From: Cryptomeria japonica
Taxonomy: Eukaryota > Streptophyta > Pinopsida > Cupressales > Cupressaceae
Length of the DNA stretch: 64,000 nucleotides
Assembly (NCBI RefSeq): GCF_030272615.1
Contig: NC_081407.1
Coordinates: 154,091,048-154,155,047, forward strand
Reading direction: 5' to 3'
Shown: positions 49,872 to 60,700 of the stretch, one piece after another
How positions within the stretch are numbered: the first letter of the stretch is position 1
Layout: each line of letters begins with the position of its first letter
Notes under the pieces: generated by a model
The model's database searches: none
Told to the model about the DNA's origin: nothing
What the model saw: only the letters and a program-made list of their open reading frames with translations
Program-made: the position numbers and the translations under genes

Positions 49872-50726
49872 TGTTGGCATATTGGCATAACTGATAACGT
49901 GAACGGATATTGGTATAAATGTTGATGGTATTGATGAACCAGTATAAGGACTATTGGTGATGATATAGTTGAGATGTTGCTTGATGACTTGATGATCAAT
50001 TTGTGTTTTCGTTGATGGAAACTATGGTTTCATTGTTCTATCATGTTATCTAAGTCATCTATGATTGACCGGAAAGCTATGGAATGGATTTGACAACTAC
50101 TTGGCAAATAGGACTTTAACTGGTAAATATGAAATTGTGTTATGCATAAGTAATTGGATCTAGAAATTGATGAGGAATTTGGTGTAACGGTTTGGAATAT
50201 GTATTTATAACATTGTAATGAGGTTATGACTGGAACTACATCATGTTTTGGTTACCGAAAGTCATGTTTGTGATTGTCTAATGTATTTTCTATAGGGTTT
50301 AAGAACCGGTACTCAAATCTTATAACCAATAATGTTTTTGAGTTCGACGATGTATTTCTTTATGTTTGTAAGATGGTGATGACGTGGATGAATCCACGTG
50401 AAGTGTTAATTTTTTTTTTAGTGTGATTAAAGATGGAATCTCTTGGGAAACAATGAAGAACATAGAAGAATGTTTTAAGGGATTGATTGCTTATCAGATC
50501 GAAGTTCGGTGATGATTTATGATCATTCAATGGTTTTAATCGACTTGTAATTTGTTTTAATGATCCATATGCTGATCTATAATTATTTGTAAAGATCTGT
50601 GATGATCTATGATGTGAATATTAGTATGAGGTTAGGGTTTTGTAATTGACCAAGTTGTAAAGTCTATTTAGGGTAATTCTGTGATGATTTATTGTGTCGG
50701 TGATCATAATAAGAGTGTGTGGCCGA

Positions 50727-50757
<31 letters not shown>

Positions 50758-51409
50758 CAAGAGAGAAGTATATTGGAGCATAAAAGGATCTGTACAAGCA
50801 AGCTTAAAGTGCTATTTTTAGATCATACATCTGTTGTTCCCTAATAGTTGCAACAGACTCAAAATCCCTTAACAGGGTAGATCCTAATATGCCTGATTAT
50901 ATAAATCCCTTCACCGAGTGACTCATTAGCTTGAGTTCTAAATCCTTTCAAAAGGTTACTCCTAACACAGTAAAGGTCCTAACAGGGCTGAGGTAAATCC
51001 CTTAACCGAAGAACTCCTAATAGGGTCTTCTCCTAACCGGACATAAGTGTAAGCTCATAACCGGGCTAAACTCCTAACAGGGTGCATTCCGAAAGAGTGT
51101 AAAATCTTGTGGGTAGAAATTCCCACTGTGATTTTTCCCATTTGGGTTTCCACATGAAAATCCTGGTGTTCATGTGTTAACTGATTTCTTATGTGTTGAG
51201 TACATATCTTTCTATTACATGCATGTTGATGAACACTTAGAAGACCAACTTGATAAATCTGATCAACAGTATGATTTTAGTTATTACTGGTACTATTTAT
51301 GAGTTGTTTTGAAAGAAGTTTTTGCTGATTGTTAAAGTTTTAAAGTTTATTGTAATTATTGATTCACTCCCCCCCCCTCTCAGTAATTACTAGATCCTCA
51401 CAAATAACA
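49872..51409 (+). repeat. 3' LTR of copia H
   Basis: It starts TGTTGGCATATTGG and ends CTCACAAATAACA. It carries a (TG)n microsatellite near 50731-50757 that is short in the 5' LTR, and the same CTAACAGGG-type repeats near 50860-51090. Confidence 0.88.
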
Positions 51410-51469
51410 GAAACTGGGAGGGTTTTTGGGAGAGGCATCTAGGAAGCACTTTCTATAGAACATATGTTT

Positions 51470-51612
51470 TATCGAAGGGGGTTCAATCGAACCCCCCTTC
51501 GATCGAACCCCCTAATGCAAATTTTGTATTTTATTCTTTTTTGGGTTAGATCGAAAGTAGGTTTCGATCGAATGTGCTTTTTACATTCGATCGAAAGGGG
51601 GTTTCGATAGAA
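51470..51612. repeat. Clustered TTCGATCGAA palindromes, subterminal in the DNA transposon
   Basis: Six exact or near copies of the 10-base palindrome TTCGATCGAA lie within about 140 bases, mostly next to GGGGG or CCCCC runs. They lie 50 to 190 bases from the right terminal repeat. Subterminal repeats of this sort bind transposase in several plant DNA transposon families; that role is inference here. Confidence 0.7.
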
Positions 51613-51660
51613 CAGTGCTAAAATTGAGTTTTGGATAAAATAGTCAATTTCTTTCATCCG

Positions 51661-51692
51661 AAAAAGTGTAACCCACTATTTTGGGTTCACCC
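51661..51692. repeat. Right terminal inverted repeat
   Basis: 32 bases, the exact inverse of 43033-43064. Confidence 0.85.
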
Positions 51693-52020
51693 CGATAGGT
51701 GATATTGATCAAACTAAAAGTACAACCATTGAACTATATGTCAAAAATATGTCTATATCCATAGAACATGAAAGATGGTGCTTTAATTGTAAATCATTTA
51801 AATTTTTTAAATTTAATTTATAGTCACCTTTTATGTAGATTTGAAATATTATAATTTTAAAGAATCTTCTTTCAAACAATCTTATCACACTTCCAGAAGC
51901 AAGGGACTACAAACCCATCGTTAAACCATCATGGTGGAATGATTTTTTATTTTTGTGACTTCCATAGGAGCAAACGACATAACAAAAATGTTTTCCAAAG
52001 GTTGAAAACATCATTCAAGA

Positions 52021-52960
52021 CTTGATAGATAGGGGTGATATATCAGTTTATGGTCATAAATATAATGATGAACATGTGGCACTCAAGGATCCACTTCCAA
52101 ACTATGCAAATGGAAGCCCCTCAAAGGCAAGTAAAAATATAAATTTAATTACACAAATGCATCATACAACTATATCATTAATCACATATCTAAATGTGAC
52201 TCATATGCAAATGTGATTACCATAAAAAAAATTGAGTGTAATGTGACCACTGTTGGAGGAAAGGTTAAATACCCTCCAAGGAGAACCTCCCAAACCATAT
52301 TTTGTATCCACTTAATATAATGTCTTAGATCAGCTCAAAAATACACCAGCCCATATATCTATTTTAGAGATTTTACATCTTTCACCAACTCATATAGATA
52401 TCCTAGAAAAATCTCTACAAGAAACTATCGTACCCCTAGACATTGACCACACATAGTTTCAAGCTATGGTGGGACATCTCACTACACCATATTTTTTATC
52501 TTTCACTAAGAATAATGATCTAGCTATAAATCAACCTCACAATGTACCCCTTCATATTGAAGTTCTCATCCATAAGCATAGAATCAAATGTGTCCTTATA
52601 GATGGAGGGGATGGTTTAAATATATACACTTTTAAATTATTCTTTGCATTGGTGTTTTATGAAAATGTTGTGGATCCCAAGAAGAAGATCACTATAAATG
52701 CTTATGATGAAGAAGAAAGAGCATCCAAAGGATCAACTATTTTACCTATTATAATTGGACCAATGGAAAAGGATGTGGTTTGCCAGGAGCTTGATCTTGA
52801 TTTATCATACAATATACTCCTTGGATGTCCTTAAATCCATGAAATGCAAGCTGTCCCATCTACATATCACCAATGTTTGAAATTTTCCCATAATGATAAA
52901 GAAATAACCATCCAAGTAGATACCAATCCTTTTTAGTATTGCAATACTATTTGGCCTAAA
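52021..52960 (+). pseudogene. Element E: gag tail and aspartic protease
   Basis: The segment at 52022-52216 resembles the end of gypsy gag: DLIDRGDISVYGHKYNDEHV. The protease at 52466-52834 reads HRIKCVLIDGGDGLNIYTFK with the active-site Asp in place (D-G-G for the usual D-G/N-G/S), then KKITINAYDEEERASKG and LDLSYNILLGCP. After a TAA stop it continues with IHEMQAVPSTYHQCLKFSHN. This is a standard retropepsin of plant gypsy type. Stops at 52454 (HT*F) and 52832 break it. It would cleave the gag-pol polyprotein. Confidence 0.75.
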
Positions 52961-53328
52961 CCCAACGTGATTTTAACTATAAACCATGCCACTTAATCCT
53001 CCACTTCCCCTATTGAAGCAACTTCATTACCATCCACATCAAAATGCATAGAACCAAAGATTAAGATCAAGGAAAAGGACATGGGAGAATACTCAATTGA
53101 ACAAACTTTTTGCATTTCCCAGTTACCTCTTTTACCTAAGTCATCTAGAAAACCATCTTTGGTAAAACAACAATCCTTGGTTCCTAAGAAGTAGTATCAA
53201 GGTCCTTTTATCAAATGGGGGATCTTATCAGATGGAAATTAAAAAATAAATATGAAAGAATAGATATATAAAGATGAAGGGAATGATTTGAAAACACCTA
53301 AATTAGACATAAAATTACTAGTTGCACA

Positions 53329-53421
53329 ATATGTTAAGGGAATCACTATAATGCAAAGGATGGGATATGGTAGCCATAGTCCCATTGGATTAAATAAATA
53401 AGGTATCCTTGAACCTATACA
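53329..53421 (+). pseudogene. Element E: G-patch-like segment
   Basis: The reading AQYVKGITIMQRMGYGSHSP then IGLNK*GILEPI matches the layout of a glycine-rich G-patch (RMGY.....GLGK...GI..PI) that some plant gypsy polyproteins carry between protease and reverse transcriptase. One stop (TAA) interrupts it. G-patches bind RNA or helicases. Confidence 0.45.
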
Positions 53422-54256
53422 GCCTACTTTTTGTCTACAAGAGACACAGAAGGATTATGTTACAAAGGGAACATCAAAGAGAAATCTATACTACCAATTT
53501 GATTGAATAGATTCATAAATTACAAGATGTCAGTGAGACAAATTCTCATGGATGGGAGAGAATTTTTGAGGTTTCTTTTGAAGACAGGCAGGTGGATGTT
53601 GTTCCTCTTATCATTGTACTATAATATACAATGAGGGACACAATTTGGAGTCTAGATTGCTAGAGAAAGATTCATAGAATAACGAGAGTGACTCCTATAA
53701 GGACGGTCAGATATTGAATGTAACATAAAGTCTTGAGATGAATATCAATTTTGACCTTGAAGCTATTATCATAAAACTTGAGAGTTTCTATGTCTTAATC
53801 ATTATATCATTTTATACCAACCAACTAGATGGTCCTCTTCCACTTATACACCCTGAAATCATAGATTGTGGGCATGAAACTACACTTGAGATTTAGACCT
53901 TTTACAATGACAATTATATAATTGACTACCTGAATCCCAAGGATCAATAATTTGTATGAAATTATGATACGAGTTTCACTTATGAACTTAATAATGTGAC
54001 TTCTTTTGAAGAAGATGTCAAGTTGTTCAGTCGCAAAATATGATAATAAAAGAAAGATCTTTAATGGTGAAAATTGCATAGGGGAAGTGCTAGACCATGA
54101 AAAAAGAAAAATAAGGGATGCATCCAATGCTAAAAACCTTTTTGAAGCACCAAAGGATGGAAGGCTTGACATTATTCCTCAACCACCATATTAGGAGAGA
54201 TCTTCAATTTTCATTGAACCAATAGAACCTAGCAACATTAGAACAAAAGAAAGTCC
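53422..54256 (+). other. Element E: divergent spacer between protease and polymerase
   Basis: Degenerate coding sequence with many stops. Only weak wording such as INFDLEAIIIKLESFYV (about 53744) and a late acidic part is legible. No domain assigned. Confidence 0.4.
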
Positions 54257-54776
54257 CAAGATCATTCACTGAGCAACTTCTTTGTCAATGCAAGAAAATT
54301 AAAACTTTGTTAGATTATTCAAGGATAGACAAATCAATTTTTCTTGGTCCTATGCGGATATGCCAAGATTAGATCTAGATCTCATCATGCATCATATAAC
54401 AATAGCTCCTAAAGTCAAGCTAGTAAAACAAAAACTAAAGAAGATGCACCCACATATAGCTCTTTTGGTTGAAGAAGAATTGAAGAAGTTATTGGATGCA
54501 GGATTTATCATATCAACTGATTATGTTGAATGGATAGAAAACATTGTACCTATTTCCAAAACAAATAAAAGCATTAGATTATGCACATATTTTTGAGATC
54601 TAAATAAATCATGCCCAAAGGATGATTTTCCTTTACCTAACATAGATATCAACATGGATTTGATAGTGGTACATGCTATTCTATAATTAATGGATGTATT
54701 TTCTGGTTACAACCAAATCAGGATAGCTCCGGAGGATTGACATAAAACATCTTTCACCTATCCATGGGGTACATAC
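54257..54776 (+). pseudogene. Element E: reverse transcriptase, first half
   Basis: Gypsy reverse transcriptase N-terminal half. It shows HITIAPKVKLVKQKLKKMHP, EEELKKLLDAGFIISTDYVE, DLNKSCPKDDFPLPNIDINM and LMDVFSGYNQIRIAPED. The sequence breaks off inside the PWGTY motif at 54776, where element B is inserted. Stops at several points (YF*D, IL*L, ED*H). Confidence 0.8.
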
Positions 54777-55952
54777 TATTGGCATTTTTGATGTTTATGT
54801 TGTGATTTTCATTGATGGACACACACTTGTATTGAGATCCCCTTTATATGTATGGGCTCATGCTCAACCGGTATTTGTTCCAACCAGTATGTTGTATTCT
54901 AGTCTTTAGACTAGTAGTAATTTTGCAGAATGTGTTTCCCGGTCTGAAGCGGCATGTCGACCCCAAGTGGTTCGTAGATCACAAGCGGTATGAGGGAGAA
55001 AAGTGGCACAACACATTCCTACCAGTCTTCATTTTTGTCAAACTGGCAACTAGTATTTTGTATGAACCGGTAATACTCTGTGATGAGTTACCAATCGACA
55101 TTTTGTGATGAGTTACCAATCCACCGATTGTTTGACGGTGCTGACACATTAACGGTGATTCCTATGTCATGTTACTAAGAATGTCTAGGTTCAATGAACC
55201 TATGAAATTGTAAAGAAATCCTATTGGACCGAAATGAAGATAGATTCCTTTAAAAGGACATCATGTCTAGGATTTTAGGTTGTTGCGAAAAGGGTTAATG
55301 TTGAGCTAGGGTTTAAGGTGGATGTTGAGTTGTTGGAAGAGCGATCTTATCTGAGAAGATTGAGTTGTAACTGAGAGAGAGATAGAGAAGACTGAAGTAA
55401 TGCTGGAATGCATTAGCTATGAGCAATACTGGATCTAACCAAGCAGTTGGTGCTATTAGATAGATCAAACACTTGTTGATTACTCACATCTTTAACAAGT
55501 CAGTAGCCCCTAACTGGGTAGGCCTCAAAGCCTTTGTAAAATCCTCTAACAAGGTGGTTCACACATGTGAATCTAAAATCCTCTAACAAGGTAGTCTTTA
55601 ATCGAACTTATCTCCTAACAGAGATTGAGATTCCTAACAGGATCTGTTCTGGTGAAGAACATTGTAAGACCTTAACCGATCTGACCTTAACTGGTCTGGT
55701 TTCTATTCTGCAGATAGTGACTTGTGAGTTCCATCTCACCATGGTTTTTCCCAATTGGGTTTCCACGTCAAATATCTTGTGTTATGGTTGTATTGCTTTT
55801 GTGGGTGAATGTTTTATTCACATTTTGGTTTGTATGTGTGGTAACCAGTTTGATTGTCAGACTGCTTTACTGGTTTATCTTTAGACTGTGTAAGTATTTT
55901 AGTGCAAAGATTTTTGGCATACTAATTCACCCCCCCCTCTTAGGATTCATCA
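54777..55952 (+). repeat. 5' LTR of element B
   Basis: It ends CTTAGGATTCATCA before ATTGGTATCAGAGCC. CTCTAACAAGGT, CCTAACAGAG and CCTAACAGGA repeats (about 55500-55640) echo those in the LTR of copia H. A TTTAAAAGGA stretch near 55251 is a possible TATA region. Confidence 0.9.
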
Positions 55953-55954
55953 AT

Positions 55955-55966
55955 TGGTATCAGAGC
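55955..55966 (+). other. tRNA-iMet primer-binding site of element B
   Basis: TGGTATCAGAGC, perfect, two bases after the LTR. Confidence 0.93.
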
Positions 55967-56002
55967 CAACCTTTCTATAAGTTTAACCACTTGGAAAGAG
56001 AT

Positions 56003-57280
56003 ATGGGGGAATACACCTTGAGGGAACTTACTCAACGGCTCACTAAGTCTGAGCAAGCCTATGATGATCTTATGGTCAAATACAAGGCATCTCAAGCAAA
56101 AAGAAGAGAACATGCACAAAGGCTGATGGAACTGTCTGAAAGTAGTTCTGAAGATGAAGCTAACATGGAAGCTATGATTGCTGAAGTGAATAAGCTGAAT
56201 GATTCAAACTCCAATCTGAGAAAGGAGTTGGAAGGACTGACTATTCGGTTCAGTCAAGAGCTTGAGAACTGGAGAAAAGCTGAAGATCTGGTAAAAGACA
56301 GAGATCATGAGATCTCCATGTTGAAACATGAGATTAGTGCACTAATTGCTCGCCTTCATGAGAGTAGAATGGAAAAAGAAGACATGCAAGGAGAACTGAA
56401 CATTTCCATCTCTAAAAATGCAAGTCTTATGGAGACAAACACTACTATTTCCAAAGAACTCTTTGAGTCAAAGGAAATACTTGCTAAGTTTGGCAAAAGT
56501 ACAGTCAAGCTAGAGCAAAAGTTTGAGTCATCTAGACCGGGAAAGAATACCAATGGTCTTGGTTTTTTTGGACATGAGGAAGGAGAATCCTCAGGAACAA
56601 ATGCTAAACCATCAAAGAAGCAACCGACACTCAAAGGAAAAGGTAAGCAAAAATTCAAACCTATTTGCTTTAACTGTTTTAAAGAAGGACACACTGCCAA
56701 TGTATGTAGGAGCAAAGCCTACAATAATTTTCCTTATTTTATCAACAATGTACCTAGATTCAATAAGTTCAATGGTCATTGTTATGCATGCAACAAGTTT
56801 GGGCATAGAGCATTTGAATGCAGGTCTATAGTGGATAACACTAGAAGATATCCTGAGAGGACCCAAGGAACTAGTCCTGAATCTTTTATGAATCGAAACC
56901 ACAACTGGTTTAATGACTTCAATCATCAGTCAAGAAGAAGTGGTCATCAAGCGGCAACCGGATGGAGAGAAAGTTGTATGATCTGTCATGGTCATGGTCA
57001 CACTGCTGCAACATGCAGAAGGAAGATTGGAAACATGTACAATGGACCTTGGAGAGCACCTGGACTTGTTTGCTATCACTGCAACAAACCGGGTCACATT
57101 GCAAGATTCTGTAGAAGAAGAAAAAGTATATCTAATGATATACCGGTCACTCAGGAAGGAGAAATAGATGTTGAAAAATTTCAAGGAGACATGAAGAGAA
57201 CATGGAAGAAGAAACCAACAATGTCAGAAGAGGAACCGATTTCTGCACCTAGTGTGGAAATATTGGAACTGGCAAACTAA
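56003..57280 (+). CDS. Element B ORF1: coiled-coil protein with four CCHC zinc knuckles
   Basis: An intact 425-residue frame. The ATG at 56003 (MGEYTLRELTQRLTKSEQ) is chosen because it lies just after the primer site; upstream in-frame sequence is LTR. Residues 1-190 are a charged coiled coil (ELENWRKAEDLVKDRDHEIS and similar). Residues about 190-215 have FGHEEGESSG and a basic run, as in the pre-zinc part of copia gag. Four complete CCHC knuckles follow from about residue 222 to 370: CFNCFKEGHTANVC, CYACNKFGHRAFEC, CMICHGHGHTAATC and CYHCNKPGHIARFC. There is no copia gag core. It probably binds nucleic acid and, through the coiled coil, itself or a partner gag. It has stayed open although ORF2 is broken, and it is homologous to A ORF1. 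Confidence 0.85.
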   Translation: MGEYTLRELTQRLTKSEQAYDDLMVKYKASQAKRREHAQRLMELSESSSEDEANMEAMIAEVNKLNDSNSNLRKELEGLTIRFSQELENWRKAEDLVKDRDHEISMLKHEISALIARLHESRMEKEDMQGELNISISKNASLMETNTTISKELFESKEILAKFGKSTVKLEQKFESSRPGKNTNGLGFFGHEEGESSGTNAKPSKKQPTLKGKGKQKFKPICFNCFKEGHTANVCRSKAYNNFPYFINNVPRFNKFNGHCYACNKFGHRAFECRSIVDNTRRYPERTQGTSPESFMNRNHNWFNDFNHQSRRSGHQAATGWRESCMICHGHGHTAATCRRKIGNMYNGPWRAPGLVCYHCNKPGHIARFCRRRKSISNDIPVTQEGEIDVEKFQGDMKRTWKKKPTMSEEEPISAPSVEILELAN

Positions 57281-57723
57281 GCCTCAAAGGCTTAGGGGGA
57301 GCAAATGGCGAAATGCTTTCGAACCCCTGGTTAACATTGGTAAAAGACCTTAACCAGTATGCTATACCTGTCACTTGGCAGAAGACCAGAAATGGTAAAA
57401 AGGCAAATTAGGGTTTATGCCCTAATAGAGGAGCATTAATGATGGTAGGTGAAAGACATGTATAAATGCATTTTTCAAATCATTTCTCACTATCTGTTTT
57501 CGAGCGAAGAAAAGTTTTCAAGTGCAGAGTGAAGAAAAGGCGATTTGAGATTAGATTTCAAGAAATTGGATAACCTTGAAAGAGATTCAAATCTAGTTTG
57601 CAAGCGGTAGTGGAGAACTCAAAGCGGCGATTTGGCATCTGATGGAGAGCGAAGTAAAGCAGAATCAGGAAGCCTTAAATTTGCATTTGAAAGGTATTTT
57701 TCATGTTCTTGAAATACTTTTCA
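57281..57723 (+). other. Spacer between ORF1 and ORF2 of element B
   Basis: No ORF. A purine-rich CTTAGGGGGAGCAAATGG string at 57290-57307 resembles a polypurine tract just after ORF1, like the strings at the end of copia H. Confidence 0.5.
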
Positions 57724-60700
57724 ATGGCTTCCGCATCTCATACCAGTTCAAGCACATCCATTGAGTCAGAAAGTTTCATTTAGAGGAAGTCCAAGTATAA
57801 TGCTTTGTCACAAGTTCCAGCTAGAGTCATAGTCAAAGAAGGAATTTCATATTATATTGATTGCAAGATAGAAGACCTAGGGTCCTTAGCCATTCATACT
57901 CAATTAGGTCTATTTTGTGGAAAGGACAAAAGGATCAAACCAGAGTTCAGTATCTTAGAGAAGAAGAAACTCCATAATGTGGTATATTTTCTAGAAGACT
58001 TCATAGAGGATCACATCAGGATCATCTTGAGCAGAGTCCATGGTGACAAGATGTACTTGGAGAGAATGCATGATATCACGCCTGAGGCAATTCATGCAGT
58101 CACCAATTTTTGCAACATAGGGGAAGTGCCAACCCTAAGAACGGTAAGCAAAATGGAAATGACCAAGCTCACCGGTTTGACAAGTGATTCACGAGATATG
58201 ATAGTTAATCCTATCAAGGATGAACTGGTAAAATACGCTTGCATGGTGATCGGCTACAGAACATTCTCAGCCAGCAGGATTAATTATGTATCTGCTGCAG
58301 TGGTAAATGCCGCTTACTGAATGATTAAAGAGGATAAATCATTTGACATATGCACCAGTATGCAGAGGCAAATCCTATTAAATCTTAAGGCAATCAGAAA
58401 GGACAATTTACTAAGATTTAAGTTTGGACAACTACTGGTAGGGTTGTTTTTCTATTTCCAAGGCTACTTTCTGGGTGTAGGAGATGTCCAGTGGTCCCGT
58501 AACCAATTGGTAACCAAGTAGATAAAGGAAAGTGTGCAAGTCATTAGAATCGGCTACCCTAAGGTACTGAACAAATACTTTGATGAGTTCATAAAAAAGA
58601 TGAGTCAGAGGGTACGAATCTTAGGTGACATAGTGAAGAAATATGAAGATGATGGAAAAATGTCTAATGGAGGCTATTGAGCCTAGAATGGAAGAAGTGG
58701 AGCCTATGGGCTATGAGGTCATGTTTGACATGCTGGAAGGGTATGCTTCAATCCTTATTGCCTCACCTCTTGATCCAAAGGCTAAGAGAATTGGAACCTA
58801 CTTGGAGAGGATCGCACCGGTTGAAGAACCATCGGTGAAGAAGGGAAAAGAACCGACAGCTAAGAAAGCTAAGGCAGTGCCTGCAGCATCAGCACTAGCA
58901 CCAGCTACCAGTGTGACTCCAAGAGTGACCAAGCAGTCACCGGCAAAGAAGAAACTGGAGGTAACACCAGCAAAAGTCTTCAAAAGGAAGAGGAAGACTA
59001 AGGCAAATGAATCAGACTCCGAAGAAATCGAGTCTGATGAACAACCAAAGAAGGCTAGACAGACCAAGAAGATGAAGAAGAATGAACCGGCAACATTTGC
59101 ATTGGTAAATATAGATATCTCCTCTTACAAAAATTTGACACATTGTCAAAGAACAGTAAAGAATATTAGGAGAAAGTTACTTCATGATTTAATAGATTAT
59201 TATGATGAATTCAATAGTGAAGAAAAAGATGAAGTACTGCAGGAAATCATTCTTTATTTATGTAAAAATGACTGGTCACCATCAAAGATTAAATCTCAGA
59301 TAGCAGATTCATTATTTAAAGCATTGGATAACAAATGGTGCATTGGCACTGAAAAGGAACAAGAGATTAGGGAGAAAGTTTTTGCACAGTACTTCCCCGA
59401 ACTCTCAAATTCAGAATTATTTGATGTATTGGATCAAAATAAAGGTCTTTTCTTCACAAGGAGAAGAAGACTCTGGTTGTTGGAGGGCAGAGTTGATGAT
59501 GTAGAAAAGGATACACATCAACACATGGCCCATGCTATCAGCTCTCACAAAGCTCGAATGGCCAACCTCCAAGCGGAAAAGGAACCGGTTATTTCCAAAC
59601 TGGATGAGGTTTTTGATGAGGAAGGAAACCTGGTGGAGGGACCAATCGATACCATAGATGTTGATGCCCTGGATATAGAAGATGTCACTCAGGACATACC
59701 TTCTGAGGGAACTAAATAGGGGCAACAGGCCGATCAAGGTGGTGAAAAAGTTGTGGACACACAACAAGTGGCAAAAGAATAGGAAGAGAAAAGAAGAAGG
59801 ATGAAGATGAGAAACAGAAAAAAGAGGAAGAGAAGAGAAAAGAGGAAGAGGAGAAAAGAAAAGATGAAGAGAAGAAGAAGCAAGAAGAAGAAAGGAAGAA
59901 GAAAGAAGAAGAGGACAAGGAAGAAAAGAAGAAGAAGGAAGAAGAAGAAAAGAGGAAGAAGGAAGAGGAAGAAAAGAAGAAGAAAGAAGAGGAGAAGAAG
60001 AAGAAGGAAAAGGAAGAGAAGAAGAAAAAGGAAGAGGAAGAGAAGAAGAAGAGGGAAGAAGAAGAAAAGGAAGAGCAGAAGAGGAGAGCATAGGAGAAGA
60101 AAAAGGCAGAGGAAGACAAGGAAGAAGAGAAGAGAAGAGAAGCAGAAAAGAAGAAAGTTGAAGAAGCCAAGGAATGAGAAGCGGCAAAAAGCTCTTAGGA
60201 GGAGACTCCGAAGGCAACCGAAAGTCAACCCTCACCGGTTGATCTCTCTAGTCCTATCAATCTCCAATTTGCAAGTGAGTCAGAGCTTATGCAGAGCATC
60301 AAGGTTGCTCAAGAGCACCTTGAGATCATTCACAAGAAAAAGGAACAAGACATCATTCAAGCAGCTGTAGACACACTTACCGGTTTAATCCCCAGTACTA
60401 ATCTTCTTGACACTGATTCATCACTAGCACAACTCAAACTTCTGTGTACTATAGTGGATGATCAAGTGCAGGGTCTAGAAGAAGCAGTAGAGGCCAATGT
60501 AAAGAAAGGACACCAAAAGGCTCTTAATGTTGCTCTCGTGAAGAAATTAAATGAGCTTAGGACTGAACTGCTAAAGGATCAAAAGGACATAAGGAGTGCC
60601 TTGGATGAGGGAAACTTGCTACTCAGCAAAATCTGTCAACCTCATCTGTTCTATGATGATGTGCTAGCCAAGAAGCAACAGCTTCAAATGGACTTACAGT

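Larger units (their letters stand above)
43801..51409 (+). mobile_element. Copia element H, full-length but decayed
   Basis: 7609 bp with 1570 bp and 1538 bp LTRs, a degenerate iMet primer site, gag, then protease, integrase, reverse transcriptase and RNase H in Ty1/copia order, and a polypurine tract. The flanks GAAAT and GAAAC are a 5-base duplication with one C/T change. Over the first 165 bases the LTRs differ at about one base in ten, so it is much older than the LARD-like element. It disrupts the DNA transposon at 43033-51692. It shares its polypurine-tract block and LTR style with A and B and is the best candidate for their autonomous partner family. The motifs suggest the Tork/SIRE side of copia; a tree would be needed. 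Confidence 0.9.
43033..51692. mobile_element. Non-autonomous DNA transposon with 32-base TIRs, split by copia H
   Basis: Positions 43033-43064 (GGGTGAACCCAAAATAGTGG...) are the exact reverse complement of 51661-51692. Removing copia H (43801-51409) and one copy of its target duplication leaves an element of about 1.05 kb with no coding capacity: a large MITE-like DNA transposon. The superfamily is not clear, since no target-site duplication could be settled (GGAT before and CGAT after are suggestive at most). Its right part carries clustered TTCGATCGAA palindromes that may be transposase-binding sites. Confidence 0.7.

Noticed and set aside
55724-56002. N-terminal extension of B ORF1 from 55724
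   Set aside because: This part is LTR and primer site; ATG at 56003 is the natural start.
59417-60235. Long antisense ORFs (152 to 272 codons) rich in Ser, Phe and Leu
   Set aside because: They mirror the purine-only tract that codes the Glu/Lys helix of B ORF2; long open frames are expected from such composition.
59801-60370. 189-codon Arg/Lys-rich ORF on the plus strand
   Set aside because: Same purine tract in the wrong frame; the ORF2 frame with Glu/Lys blocks joins the upstream and downstream homologous parts.
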